DNA from: Streptomyces chrestomyceticus JCM 4735
GTDB taxonomy: Bacteria; Actinomycetota; Actinomycetes; Streptomycetales; Streptomycetaceae
Reading direction: 5' to 3'
DNA length: 64,000 nt
NCBI RefSeq assembly: GCF_003865135.1
Contig: NZ_BHZC01000001.1
Coordinates: forward strand, 7,440,001-7,504,000
Positions 41,986-51,118 of this stretch are shown piece by piece. The position numbers and the translations under genes were made by a program. Every line of letters starts with the position of its first letter. Position 1 is the stretch's first letter. The notes beneath the pieces are model-generated. The model was not told where the DNA came from. It saw only the letters and a program-made list of their open reading frames with translations, and ran no database searches.

Positions 41986-43262
41986 TCAGGCGACCACACC
42001 GTCCCGGCGCAGCGCTGCGATCCGCTCGCTCGTCAGACCCAGAGCGCTCAGCAGCGCGTCGGTGTGTTCCCCGAGGGCCGGGACGTCCCCCATCACCGGC
42101 CCCGCGCTCCCGGGCAGCGTGACCGGCGGCAGCAGCGCCCGCAGCGGCCCGGCCGGTGACCCCACCTCCCGCCAGCGGTCCCGCGCCGCGAACTGCGGAT
42201 GCCCGGCCAGCTCCGCCACCCCGTTCAGCCGCGCACAGGCGATCCCCGCCGCCTCCAGCCGCCGTACGGCCTCCTCGACGCCCATCCCGGCCAGCGCCTC
42301 ACCCACCACCTCGTCCGTCTTGTCCCGGTTGCCGACGCGCGCCACATTCGTCGCGAACGCCGGATCCGCGGCCAGCTCGGGCCGTTCCAGCACCTGCCGC
42401 GCCAGCCGCTGCCACTCCCGGTCGTTCTGCACGGACACCAGCACCGGCCGCCCGTCCGCCGTCGGATAGGCGTTGTACGGCGCGATGACGGCGTGCGCGA
42501 CCCCCGTGCGCGCGGGGGTGTGCCCCCGTACATCCCGAAGTACAGCGGATGCCCCAGCCACTCGGCCAGCGCGTCCAGCAGCGCCACCTCCACCGGGCCG
42601 CCGCGCCCGGTCGTGCCGCGGCGCAGCAGCGCGGCCAGCACGCCGGAGAACGCGTACATCGCCGCCGCGATGTCCGCCGCCGGTATCCCGGCCTTCGCGG
42701 GCTCCTCCGGCGTCCCGGTCAGCGAGACGAGCCCGGCCTCGCACTGCACGAGCATGTCGTAGGCCCGTTTGTGCGCGTACGGGCCGTCGGGGCCGTAGCC
42801 GGAGATGTCGACGGCGACCAGGCGCGGGTACCGGGCGCACAGCGCCGCCGCGTCGAGCCCGAGCCGGGCGGCCGCGCCGTGCGCCAGGTTCTGCACGAAC
42901 ACGTCGGCGTCGGCGAGCAGTTGTTCCAGCAGCGCGCGCCCGCGCGGGTCCTTCAGGTCCAGCGCCAGGGACTCCTTGCCGCGGTTGGCCCACACGAAGT
43001 GCGAGGCCAGGCCGTGTACGGAGGTGTCGTAGCCCCGGGCGAAGTCACCGCCGTCCGGCCGCTCGACCTTGATCACCCGGGCGCCGAGGTCGGCCAGTTG
43101 CCGGGTCGCGAACGGCGCGGCCACGGCCTGCTCGACGGCGACGACGGTGATGCCTTCCAGGGGCGGTGGCTCCGGGGTGCGGTGCGTGGTGGTGTGGTCC
43201 GCGGCCGAGTGGTCCGTGGCGGTGTGGCCCGCGTTCGCGTCGCTCGTGGTCGTGTCGTCCAT
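41986..43262 (-). pseudogene. CaiB/BaiF family (class III) CoA-transferase, frameshifted
   Basis: It starts at ATG 43262 (MDDTTTSDANAGH). The N-terminal frame shows LEGITVVAVEQAVAAPFATRQLADLGARVIKVE, FVWANRGKESLALDLKDP, and KRAYDMLVQCEAGLVSLTGTP with the catalytic Asp. After LYFGMYGG the frame is lost. The C-terminal part (TGVAHAVIAPYNAYPTADGRPVLVSVQNDREW to the stop at 41986) is in another frame. One extra base in the five-C run at 42514-42518 (G on +) restores TPPARTGVAHAV and a protein of about 425 residues. These enzymes move CoA between organic acids. The break may be an error rather than inactivation. Confidence 0.87.
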
Positions 43263-43320
43263 GGTCGGAGCACCTACCCGCCGCCGCGCGCCGGGCAACG
43301 CGCCGGGGCGCACGGCCGCG

Positions 43321-44595
43321 TCACAACAGGGCGAACTGCCCCTCCGGGCCCTCCTCGTGGTGATCCAGGACGGAGGCCGGGCGGCGGGCCGCGGCAGGCG
43401 GCGGCAGCACCCCCGCCGCGCGCAGCTCGGACGCCTCGACGCGGGGCCCGTCCGCCGTCCGCCGGTGCACGTCCTCCAGCGCCGGGCGCAGTTCGGCCGC
43501 CAGCGCCAGCACCGTGATCAGCTCCAGCAGTTCGGTGGTCCACTCCTGGGGCCAGGCCGCGGGCCGCACCGCCTCCAGGCTGCCCGGCTCGGCCACCGCG
43601 GCCGTACGCCGCTCGAACCACGCCTCCAGCACGGGCACACCGCCCGCCTCGGCCTCCCAGGCCGCCCGCGGTACGGGGGAGACCCGGCCGGGGCCGAGGA
43701 GCAGCGCCTCCTCGTCCGGCAGGTAGGAGATGCCGTCGGGCAGTCCGCGGACGGGCAGCGGAGCCCGTACGTAGGGCCGTCGGCCGCCGGGCATCCGAGG
43801 GCGGTCACCGGCGCGCGCCCCGTACGCCGTCCCGTCACCCCGCGCGCCCCTCGTCTGGAGCCACAGCAGCCGCTCGCCCAGCCCCACCCCGTCCTCCCAC
43901 ACCCCGGCGTCGGCGGTCAGCGGTACGACGGCGCCGGACGGCGTGGACCGGGCGCTCGCCACCGTCCAGGCCAGCACCTCGGCGGCGCCCACCGGCCGGT
44001 CCAGACGCCGGGCCAGCACGTCCGCCAGTCCGGGCGCCAGGTTGGGTTCGCAGCCGCCGGGCCGCCGGTAGAGGGGCCGGATGCGGCCGGGGCGCCCGGC
44101 CGGTGACCGGCCGTCCGGCAGCAGCGCGGAGGCGACCAGCGCCGGCCCCGCCGTCTGCGGCACGTGCCCCAGCTCCACCACGAAGACCTGCCGCCCGTCC
44201 GCGACCCGCCACAACTCCGGCCGGGCACTGTCGATCAGCCGGTGGTCGGGCAGCAGCCACTGCTGGTCGTACGGGCCGTGCAGCACGCGCACCGGCTCGG
44301 GGCACGGCCCGCCGGTGTGCGCGAGGCGGCCGGTGGGGGTGGCCTGGCCGGGCAACTGGGGGACGGCCGTGCGCAGCGTACGGGCGCGGCTGGGCCGGAA
44401 CAGCCGCTCGCGCGCCGCGTCGTCCCCGGCCGCGTGCAGCGCCGTCCAGCGGGCCCGCAGGGAGGCGGCGTCCGGGGCCATGACCCAGCCGCGGCCGAGC
44501 CGCAGCGGCGCCGCCGACCAGGGCATCAGGTCGTCGAGCCGGGGCGCCGCCGCGAGCCTGCCGCCGCCGCTCCCCGTCGCCTGTGTCACCGTCAC
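43321..44595 (-). CDS. Orphan C-terminal module of type ISP restriction/modification enzymes
   Basis: 424 residues from GTG 44595 with GGGAGGG seven bases upstream. The sequence (LDDLMPWSAAPLRLGRGWVMAPDAASLRARW, FRPSRARTLRTAVPQLPGQ, RVLHGPYDQQWLLPDHRLIDSARPELWRV and DGISYLPDEEALLLGPGRV) matches, as I recall it, the stand-alone proteins annotated as type ISP restriction/modification enzyme in Streptomyces. It corresponds to the C-terminal target-recognition part. No helicase, nuclease or methyltransferase motif is present in it or beside it, so it cannot act as a complete R-M system. Its real role is unknown. Confidence 0.65.
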   Translation of the reverse strand: MTVTQATGSGGGRLAAAPRLDDLMPWSAAPLRLGRGWVMAPDAASLRARWTALHAAGDDAARERLFRPSRARTLRTAVPQLPGQATPTGRLAHTGGPCPEPVRVLHGPYDQQWLLPDHRLIDSARPELWRVADGRQVFVVELGHVPQTAGPALVASALLPDGRSPAGRPGRIRPLYRRPGGCEPNLAPGLADVLARRLDRPVGAAEVLAWTVASARSTPSGAVVPLTADAGVWEDGVGLGERLLWLQTRGARGDGTAYGARAGDRPRMPGGRRPYVRAPLPVRGLPDGISYLPDEEALLLGPGRVSPVPRAAWEAEAGGVPVLEAWFERRTAAVAEPGSLEAVRPAAWPQEWTTELLELITVLALAAELRPALEDVHRRTADGPRVEASELRAAGVLPPPAAARRPASVLDHHEEGPEGQFALL

Positions 44596-44795
44596 GCGGT
44601 CGCCCTCCCTGGACCTTCGGTGCGCTCGGTTCGCTGGAGGCATCGTAACGGCGGCGGCCGGACGCGGTCTTTTGCGAGTGATCACCGGGGGGTACGGTCC
44701 AGGCCGTACGCCGTGCCGCCGTGCGCCCGTGCAGCGGACCGCCGTACGCCGTACCCCGTACGCCCGTGCCGCCGCCGTCCGCCGGGAGGAGCGCC

Positions 44796-46157
44796 ATGAC
44801 CGCCACGCAGCTCACCGGGGCGCGGGCGGGAGCCCGGCTGGACCGGCTGCCGCCGTCCCGCTGGCACCGCCGCCTCACCTTCACCGTGGGCATCGGTGCC
44901 TTCTTCGACCTCTACGAGATCTTCCTCGGCGGGGTGCTGGCCGCGGTGCTCGCCGAGCACTGGCACCTGGACCACACCGCCAAGTCGTGGGTGATCGCCG
45001 CCGGGTTCCTCGGCATGTTCGTGGGCGCCAATGTGCTCTCCGTGCTCGCGGACCGGTTCGGACGGCGCCGGATGTTCCTGGTCAATCTGGGCGCGTACTC
45101 CCTGTGTTCGCTGCTCTGCGCCTTCGCGCCGAACGCCGAGTGGCTGATCGCGCTGCGCTTCCTGGCCGGGCTCGGCCTCGGTGCCGAACTAGTCCTGGTG
45201 GACACCTACCTGGCCGAGTTCCTGCCACGCGCGGTCCGCGGCCGCTACATCGCCTGGGCCTACACCTTCGGCTTCCTCGGCGTGCCGGTGGCCGCCTTCG
45301 TCGGCGCGCGCCTGGTCGCCACCCGCGAGCTGTTCGGTGTCGAGGGCTGGCGGTGGCTGCTGGTGGCCGGCGCCCTGGGCGCGGCGTTCATCCAGCTCAT
45401 GCGTGCCCGGCTGCCCGAGTCGCCGCGCTGGCTCGCCGTGCACGGCCGCGAGGAGGAGGCCGCGCGGATCGTCACGGACATCGAGGAGCGTGTCGCGCGG
45501 GAGACCGGCGACACCCTGCCGTCGGTCGCGGTGGCGGCGGAAGTGCCGCAGCGCCGTGTCCCGCTGGGCGAGATGTTCCGCGGTGACTACCGGCGCCGTA
45601 CGGTCATGTGGTGGCTCTTCCAGGTGCTCCAGACCGTGGGCTACTACGGTTTCGGCTCGCTGGCGCCGGTCGTCCTGACCGCCAAGGGCCACACCGTCAC
45701 CGCGTCGCTGAGCTACGCCGCGCTCAGTTTCTGCGGCTATCCGATCGGTTCGGCCCTGTCCGTACCGCTCATCGACCGGATCGAGCGCAAGACACTGATC
45801 ATCGCCTCCGCACTGGGCATGGCCGGGTGCGGCCTGGCCTTCGGCTTCGCCGACGCGGGGTGGCTGATCGTGGGCGCCGGCTTCGCGCTCACCGTGTGCA
45901 GCAACGTCTTCTCCAACGCCTTCCACGTCTACCAGACCGAGATCTTCCCCACCGGCCTGCGCAGCAGCGCCATCGGCATCGCCTACTCGCTGTCCCGGCT
46001 CACCTCGGTGATCCTGCCGTTCGTCGCGCTGACCGTGCTGGCGGACCTCGGGCCCGGTGCCGTCTTCATAGGATCGGCGGTACTGATGGTGCTGCTGTGC
46101 CTGGATGTGGCACTGCTGGGCCCGCGCAGTACGGGACGCAGCCTGGAGCGGATCTGA
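44796..46157 (+). CDS. MFS transporter of the sugar/aromatic-acid porter type
   Basis: 453 residues; ATG 44796 with GGAGGA five bases upstream. Twelve helices with MFS signatures: ADRFGRRRMFLVN after helix 2, RFLAGLGLGAELVLVDTYLAEFLPRAVRGR in the helix 4-5 region (the sugar porter-type R-x-G-R), PESPRWLAVHGREEEA in the central loop, and IERKTLI. N-terminal helix 1 has GIGAFFDLYEIFLGG, like the AAHS and NaiP-type organic acid carriers. It probably imports an organic acid or sugar with protons; the substrate is unknown. The 200 bases upstream are repetitive (GCCGTACGCC motifs). A strong terminator follows. Confidence 0.88.
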   Translation: MTATQLTGARAGARLDRLPPSRWHRRLTFTVGIGAFFDLYEIFLGGVLAAVLAEHWHLDHTAKSWVIAAGFLGMFVGANVLSVLADRFGRRRMFLVNLGAYSLCSLLCAFAPNAEWLIALRFLAGLGLGAELVLVDTYLAEFLPRAVRGRYIAWAYTFGFLGVPVAAFVGARLVATRELFGVEGWRWLLVAGALGAAFIQLMRARLPESPRWLAVHGREEEAARIVTDIEERVARETGDTLPSVAVAAEVPQRRVPLGEMFRGDYRRRTVMWWLFQVLQTVGYYGFGSLAPVVLTAKGHTVTASLSYAALSFCGYPIGSALSVPLIDRIERKTLIIASALGMAGCGLAFGFADAGWLIVGAGFALTVCSNVFSNAFHVYQTEIFPTGLRSSAIGIAYSLSRLTSVILPFVALTVLADLGPGAVFIGSAVLMVLLCLDVALLGPRSTGRSLERI

Positions 46158-46172
46158 GGGGGCGCCCTGAAG

Positions 46173-46203
46173 GCGGGCGGGCCGGCGGACCGGCACCGCC
46201 CGC
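46173..46203. terminator. Bidirectional terminator between MFS and hydrolase genes
   Basis: GCGGGCGGGCCGG (46173-46185), loop CGGA, then CCGGC-A-CCGCCCGC (46190-46203) make a 13-bp stem with one bulged A. Genes converge from both sides (stops at 46157 and 46209). Confidence 0.85.
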
Positions 46204-46208
46204 GATGC

Positions 46209-47087
46209 TCAGAGAATGACCTGGTCCGAGCGGGTTTCCAGGCGGGCGATCGCCTTGCGGCAGGCGCCGGCGAACTTCTTGAACTCGTCGTTGGTGCTGC
46301 CGGGGCGCCCGTCCATCGTGTCCTTGTCGAAGAAGGACGCGCGCAGTTCGGTGCTGAGTTCGAGCTGGCCGCCCTTGCCGAGCATGGTGCGGTTGCAGGG
46401 GTTGGCGGGGTTGACTCCGGCCAGGTCCGGGAAGTCGTCGCCGTCCACCGTCTTGAAGTGCTTGCCCAGCTCCTCGTGCAGCAGCTTCTTGAACGCGGCG
46501 TTCAGGCCGCCGACCACGACCACCTTGGGGTCCTGGCCGCTGCGGACACCGGCCTGCTCGGCGGTGCAGCCGTGCAGACTGAGGACGTTGAGACTGGAGG
46601 CCGCCATGGAGAGCGCGACATGGTCGTCGCAGTGCTTCGCGGTGACGTGCAGGTCGCGGTTGGAGCCCAGGTTCATGCTGGGCAGCCGCAGTCCCTCGAA
46701 CATCCAGTAGTCGTACACCGGCTCACCCGGGAAGAGCGCCTCCAGGGTGTGGGGCCAGTAGCCCGCGATGCCCAGGCACAGCTCGGAGGTGCCCTTCTCG
46801 ATGCCGCCGCCGTGCAGCGCCATGATCGTCGTGCGGTGGTACGGGTGTCTCTCTCCCTGCTCGTTGTCGAGCAGCTCATGCCGTCTGTAACGGCGCGCGA
46901 ACTGGATGCCCTCCTGACCGGAGAGCTTCTTGTACAGATCCGTGTTGGTGTCGTACACGTCCTTGTCGGACGTGGCGTGGGCCAGGGTGGCCCCCATGCC
47001 CGTGACCAGGGGGGTGCTGCTGATGGCTGCCGCGCCGAGCGCGGCGGTGAGGACCGTACGACGGTTGATGGGTGACATGTCGCACAT
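46209..47087 (-). CDS. Tat-type secreted poly-gamma-glutamate hydrolase family protein
   Basis: 292 residues from ATG 47087 (alternatives at 47105 and 47078). A twin-arginine-like signal is seen: MSPINRRTVLTAALGAAAIS. The mature part has TIMALHGGGIEKGTSELCLGIAG, DLHVTAKHCDDHVALSMAAS, NVLSLHGCTAEQAG and VVVGGLNAAFKKLLHEEL, the metal-binding His/Glu pattern of phage-type poly-gamma-glutamate hydrolases (PghP family). It should cut gamma-linked polyglutamate outside the cell. It is a single gene, separated by 60 bases from the GntR regulator stop. Confidence 0.88.
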   Translation of the reverse strand: MCDMSPINRRTVLTAALGAAAISSTPLVTGMGATLAHATSDKDVYDTNTDLYKKLSGQEGIQFARRYRRHELLDNEQGERHPYHRTTIMALHGGGIEKGTSELCLGIAGYWPHTLEALFPGEPVYDYWMFEGLRLPSMNLGSNRDLHVTAKHCDDHVALSMAASSLNVLSLHGCTAEQAGVRSGQDPKVVVVGGLNAAFKKLLHEELGKHFKTVDGDDFPDLAGVNPANPCNRTMLGKGGQLELSTELRASFFDKDTMDGRPGSTNDEFKKFAGACRKAIARLETRSDQVIL

Positions 47088-47147
47088 CTTCACCTGCTCC
47101 GTCATCGGCGCCCACACCGGGGTGGGTTCCGGCGAACCGCGGCCGGA

Positions 47148-47897
47148 TCAGTGCGCGTCCAGCGTCACCGTGAAGGAGAAACGATCGCCCCGGTAGTGGA
47201 TCAGGGCCACGTCCACCACCCGCCCCTCCTGGTCGTAGGTGATGCCCGTGTAGTGCAGGATCGGGCTGAGCAGCGGCACCTGGAGCAGCCGGGCGGTCTC
47301 CGGGTCGGCCAGCCGCGCCTCGACCGTGTCCGTGATGCGGGCGATGGCCACGCCCACCGCGTCCCGCAGCACCTTCGTCATCGGCCAGCGCTCCAGGTCA
47401 GCGGGGTCCACGCGGGCGGCGACGTCGGGGTGCAGGAAGTTCCGCGCGTGGTTCGTCGGCTCGCCGGTCTTCGCGTCGCCGCGCAGCCTGCGGTACGCGG
47501 CCACCTCCGCCAGACCGGGGAAGTACTCCGCCAGCTCGGACGGCACGGCGGCCGGGCCGTGCCCCAGCAGTTCGGTCCGCATACCGGACTGCTGGGCCAC
47601 GATCGCGTCCACCGAACCGAGCAGCCGCACCGGCGCCCCGCGCCGCGCGCTCGGCTCGATGAACGTGCCGCGCCTGCGGTGCCGGCTGATCAGCCCCTCC
47701 GTCTCCAGCTCCTTGAGCGCCTGGCGCATGGTCAGCACGCTCACGCCGTAGTGCGCGGCGAGCGCGTCCTCGGTCGGCAGGCGCAGCGGGGCGCCGGGGG
47801 AGCGGCCGAGTATGGACGCGCGCAGCGACTGCGAGACCTGGTACCACAGCGGCAGCTTGCGGTTCAGGTCCAGCGAGTCGGGGGCGAAGGTGGTCAC
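47148..47897 (-). CDS. GntR/HutC-family regulator with UTRA effector domain
   Basis: 249 residues; GTG 47897 with GGAG five bases upstream. Winged helix at about 15-80: LPLWYQVSQSLRASILG, LPTEDALAAHYGVSVLTMRQALKELETEGLISRHRRRGTFI. The UTRA effector domain (about 100-245) contains LLSPILHYTGITYDQEGRVVDVALIHYRGDRFSF. HutC-type regulators bind small metabolites and usually control the adjacent catabolic gene. Here the neighbour upstream on the same strand is homogentisate dioxygenase, so control of tyrosine catabolism is a reasonable guess. Confidence 0.93.
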   Translation of the reverse strand: MTTFAPDSLDLNRKLPLWYQVSQSLRASILGRSPGAPLRLPTEDALAAHYGVSVLTMRQALKELETEGLISRHRRRGTFIEPSARRGAPVRLLGSVDAIVAQQSGMRTELLGHGPAAVPSELAEYFPGLAEVAAYRRLRGDAKTGEPTNHARNFLHPDVAARVDPADLERWPMTKVLRDAVGVAIARITDTVEARLADPETARLLQVPLLSPILHYTGITYDQEGRVVDVALIHYRGDRFSFTVTLDAH

Positions 47898-47909
47898 GGC
47901 GGCTCCGTA

Positions 47910-47981
47910 TCAGGGGCCGGACGGTTCCCGGCCGGCTCTGTGTTCTCAGAGGCCGGACGGTCCCCGGTCGGCCCGGTGCTC
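47910..47981. repeat. Two tandem 36-bp imperfect repeats between hmgA and the GntR gene
   Basis: Positions 47910-47945 and 47946-47981 are about 83% identical (6 differences in 36), both starting TCAG-GGCCGGACGGT-like. A third partial copy begins exactly at the hmgA stop codon (TCAGGG, 47982). This looks like local duplication of DNA at the hmgA 3' end. It could also be a binding region for the regulator downstream. Confidence 0.6.
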
Positions 47982-49307
47982 TCAGGGACGGAAGTGGCGC
48001 TCAAGACCCTGCCACACGCCGTCGTAGCCGCTCTGCAGGTGGTCGGCGCCGGCCGCCTGCCCGGTGAGGGTGACCGGCCAGCGGGTCTCGAACATGAACG
48101 CCAGCCCGTCGTCGATCTTCTGCGGCTTCAGCTCCGCCGCGCTGGCCCGGTCGAAGGTCTCCCGGTCGGGGCCGTGCGCGGACATCATGTTGTGCAGCGA
48201 GCCGCCGCCCGGGACGAAGCCCTCCGCCTTGGCGTCGTAGGCGCCCTCGATCAGCCCCATGTACTCGCTCATCACGTTCCGGTGGAAGTACGGCGGCCGG
48301 AAGGTGTCCTCGCCGACCAGCCAGCGCGGCGCGAAGACCACGAAGTCCACGCCCGCCAGGCCGGGGGTGTCGGACGGCGAGGTCAGCACGGTGAAGATCG
48401 AGGGGTCCGGGTGGTCGTAGCTGATCGAGCCGATGACGTTGAAGCGGCGCAGGTCGTAGACGTACGGGACGTGGTTGCCGTGCCAGGCCACGACGTCCAG
48501 CGGCGAGTGGTCGTAGGTCGCCTGCCAGAGGTTGCCGCAGAACTTGTTGACGACCTCGTAGGAGCCTTCCTCGTCCTCGTACGCGGCGGTCGGCGCGAGG
48601 AAGTCCCGGGCGTTGGCCAGGCCGTTGGCGCCGATCGGGCCGAGGTCGGGAAGCTGGAAGGGCTGCCCGTAGTTCTCGCAGACGTAGCCGCGCGCGGTGG
48701 CGTCCAGCAGCTCGACGCGGAAGCGGACGCCGCGCGGGATCAGCGCGACGTGCCCCGGTTCGGCGCGCAGCAGGCCCAGTTCGGTACGGATCAGCAGACC
48801 GCCGTGCTCGGGCACGATCAGCAGTTCGCCGTCCGCGTCGCTGAACACCCGGCGGTCCATGGAGGTGTTGGCGTGGTAGAGGTGGATCGCCATGCCGGTG
48901 CGCTGGGTGGCGTCGCCGTTGCCGCCCAGGGTCCAGAGCCCGGCCAGGAAGTCGGTGGGGGCCTCGGGTGCGGGCAGCGGGTTCCAGCGCAGGCGGTTGG
49001 GGTCCGGCGCGGTCTCGGTGAAGGGCGCGCCGCGCAGCGCGCCGTTGTCCACCCGCGTGAACGCCGGGTGCGCGGCGGACGGGCGGACGCGGTAGAGCCA
49101 CGTACGGCGGTTGTGGGCGCGCGGCTCGGTGAACGCCGAACCGCTCAGTTGCTCCGCGTACAGACCCAGGGGCGCGCGCTGCGGGGAGTTGCGGCCCACC
49201 GGCAGGGCGCCGGTGACCGCCTCCGAGCTGTGTTCGTTGCCGAAGCCCGAGGAGTACGCGAGTCCCTCGGCCGTCTTCCTCGCCCGCTCGTTGCCCGTGC
49301 CTGTCAT
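47982..49307 (-). CDS. hmgA: Homogentisate 1,2-dioxygenase
   Basis: 441 residues; ATG 49307 with GGGAG six bases upstream. It begins [15 protein letters not shown], the family start, and contains [75 protein letters not shown] and [29 protein letters not shown], with the His and Glu iron ligands ([10 protein letters not shown]), then [14 protein letters not shown]. It opens homogentisate to maleylacetoacetate in tyrosine and phenylalanine breakdown. Maleylacetoacetate isomerase and fumarylacetoacetase are not adjacent. A palindromic site sits just upstream. Confidence 0.97.
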   Translation of the reverse strand: MTGTGNERARKTAEGLAYSSGFGNEHSSEAVTGALPVGRNSPQRAPLGLYAEQLSGSAFTEPRAHNRRTWLYRVRPSAAHPAFTRVDNGALRGAPFTETAPDPNRLRWNPLPAPEAPTDFLAGLWTLGGNGDATQRTGMAIHLYHANTSMDRRVFSDADGELLIVPEHGGLLIRTELGLLRAEPGHVALIPRGVRFRVELLDATARGYVCENYGQPFQLPDLGPIGANGLANARDFLAPTAAYEDEEGSYEVVNKFCGNLWQATYDHSPLDVVAWHGNHVPYVYDLRRFNVIGSISYDHPDPSIFTVLTSPSDTPGLAGVDFVVFAPRWLVGEDTFRPPYFHRNVMSEYMGLIEGAYDAKAEGFVPGGGSLHNMMSAHGPDRETFDRASAAELKPQKIDDGLAFMFETRWPVTLTGQAAGADHLQSGYDGVWQGLERHFRP

Positions 49308-49336
49308 CGCGCGCTCCCGCCGCTCAAGGGGGTCCA

Positions 49337-49364
49337 GCAATCCTATGGAGGACCTTAGGATTGC
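49337..49364 (-). promoter_or_regulatory. Palindromic operator upstream of hmgA
   Basis: GCAATCCTA (49337-49345) and TAGGATTGC (49356-49364) are perfect 9-bp arms around a ten-base spacer. The site lies 30-57 bases upstream of the hmgA ATG, over the probable promoter. It does not resemble the usual GntR/HutC operator. The wide spacing fits an Lrp/AsnC, IclR or MarR-type dimer. Confidence 0.75.
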
Positions 49365-49591
49365 GGGCCCGGCCCGTCAACGGAAACTCTCGGCCACCCG
49401 GCGGAAGGCGGGCGCGGAACCGCTCCGGAGCGGTCCCCGGCCGCCGGACCGGCCGGACAGTCGCTCGCACAGCCCGCTGTTTTGCTCGTATTGCTCGCGC
49501 GTCAAGACCTTGTTAACGAAAGTTTCGGCCACCTACCGTCGCCTCGACCGCCGTCCCGGGCGGTGTTCGAAGGCGAACGTGAGGTACCCCC

Positions 49592-51115
49592 ATGCTGACA
49601 GTCCTCGGATTCGTCATGATCGCCACCTTCCTGGTGCTGATCATGACGAAGAAGATGTCGCCGATGGCAGCGCTCATCCTGATCCCCGCGCTCTTCTGCG
49701 TCCTGGTGGGCCAGGGGGCGCACCTGGGCGCGTACGTCCTCAAGGGCGTGGGCGACCTGGCGCCGACCGCCGCGATGCTGATGTTCGCCATCATCTACTT
49801 CGGCGTGATGATCGACGTAGGGCTGTTCGACCCGGTCGTCCGGGGCATCCTGCGGTTCTGCAAGGCGGACCCGGTCCGGGTCGTGGTCGGCACCGCGCTG
49901 CTCGCCGCGATCGTCTCGCTGGACGGCGACGGCTCCACCACCTTCATGATCACGGTGTCCGCGCTCTACCCGCTCTACCGCCGCCTGAAGATGAGCCTGG
50001 TGGTCATGACGGGCGTCGCCGCCACCGCCAACGGCGTGATGAACACCGTCCCGTGGGGCGGCCCGACCGCCCGCGCCGCCACCGCCCTCAAGCTGGACGC
50101 CGGCGACATCTTCGTCCCCATGGTCCCGGCGCTGGCCACCGGCCTGGTCGCGGTCTTCCTGCTCGCGTACGTCCTCGGGCGCCGCGAGCGCAAGCGGCTC
50201 GGCCTGCTCACGCTCGACGACGCGGGCACCGCGGCCGGGCGTGCGGTGCCGGCCGGGGAGCCGGTGCTCGCCGCGGCGACCGGGGGCTTCGGGGCCCGGG
50301 TCCGTACGACCGTCCTGCGGACGGCGGCCCCGCGGACGGCGAAGGCGCGTCCCGCGGCGGCCGGTGGCGGAAACGGCGGCGCGGTTTCCGCGGACCCCGC
50401 GACCGTCGACGCGGCCCCCGGAACCAGTGCCGCGGCCCACGGAACCGACGGCCCGGCCCCCGACACCGACGACCTCCAGGGCCTGGACCCGCACCGCGCC
50501 ACCCTGCGCCCCAAGCTCTACTGGTTCAACGCCGCCCTCACCGTCGCCCTGCTGGTCCTCCTCGTCCTCCAGACCCTCCCCATCCCGGTGCTCTTCCTCC
50601 TCGGCGCCGCCACCGCGCTCACCGTCAACTTCCCCCGCATGACGGACCAGAAGGCCCGGATCGCCGCCCACGCCGAGAACGTCCTGAACGTCTCCGGCAT
50701 GGTCTTCGCCGCCGCCGTCTTCACCGGCGTCCTCACCGGCACCGGCATGGTCGCGCACATGGCCCGCTGGCTCGTCGACGGCATCCCGGACGCGCTCGGC
50801 CCGCACATGGGCATCGTCACCGGCGTCCTGAGCATCCCGCTCACGTACTTCATGTCCAACGACGGCTTCTACTTCGGCATCGTCCCGATCCTCGCCGAGG
50901 CGGGCGCCGCGCACGGCGTCGGCGCCCTGGAGATCGCCCGCGCCTCCCTCGTCGGCCAGGCCCTGCACATGTCCAGCCCGCTCGTCCCCGCCGTCTACGT
51001 CCTCGTCGGCATGGCGAAGGTGGAGTTCGGCGACCACACCCGCTTCACCGTGAAATGGGCGGTGCTGACCTCCCTGGTCGTCCTCGCGGCCGGCCTGCTG
51101 TACGGGATCATCTGA
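49592..51115 (+). CDS. CitMHS family citrate-metal:proton symporter
   Basis: 507 residues; ATG 49592 preceded by GAGG. About twelve helices in two halves: MLTVLGFVMIATFLVLIMTKKMSPMAALILIPALF, SLDGDGSTTFMITVSALYPLYRRLKMS, NGVMNTVPWGGPTARAATALK, and in the second half YFMSNDGFYFGIVPILAEAG and GQALHMSSPLVPAVYVLVGMA. These match CitM/CitH carriers that import citrate bound to Mg2+, Ca2+ or Fe3+. A long Ala/Gly/Pro-rich central loop (about residues 215-300) is larger than usual. A MFS gene follows after three bases, so they are probably cotranscribed. Confidence 0.93.
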   Translation: MLTVLGFVMIATFLVLIMTKKMSPMAALILIPALFCVLVGQGAHLGAYVLKGVGDLAPTAAMLMFAIIYFGVMIDVGLFDPVVRGILRFCKADPVRVVVGTALLAAIVSLDGDGSTTFMITVSALYPLYRRLKMSLVVMTGVAATANGVMNTVPWGGPTARAATALKLDAGDIFVPMVPALATGLVAVFLLAYVLGRRERKRLGLLTLDDAGTAAGRAVPAGEPVLAAATGGFGARVRTTVLRTAAPRTAKARPAAAGGGNGGAVSADPATVDAAPGTSAAAHGTDGPAPDTDDLQGLDPHRATLRPKLYWFNAALTVALLVLLVLQTLPIPVLFLLGAATALTVNFPRMTDQKARIAAHAENVLNVSGMVFAAAVFTGVLTGTGMVAHMARWLVDGIPDALGPHMGIVTGVLSIPLTYFMSNDGFYFGIVPILAEAGAAHGVGALEIARASLVGQALHMSSPLVPAVYVLVGMAKVEFGDHTRFTVKWAVLTSLVVLAAGLLYGII

Positions 51116-51118
51116 CCC

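Noticed and set aside
42473..43072. Several + strand frames opposite the CoA-transferase
   Set aside because: Arg/Pro-rich shadows without SD; the minus strand halves match CaiB/BaiF motifs throughout.
44796..46157. MFS gene as the missing siderophore exporter
   Set aside because: It is 28 kb from the siderophore operon, lacks an iron box and resembles organic acid/sugar importers.
47910..47981. Tandem repeats as a CRISPR fragment
   Set aside because: The repeats are directly adjacent without spacers and are only about 83% identical; no cas genes nearby.
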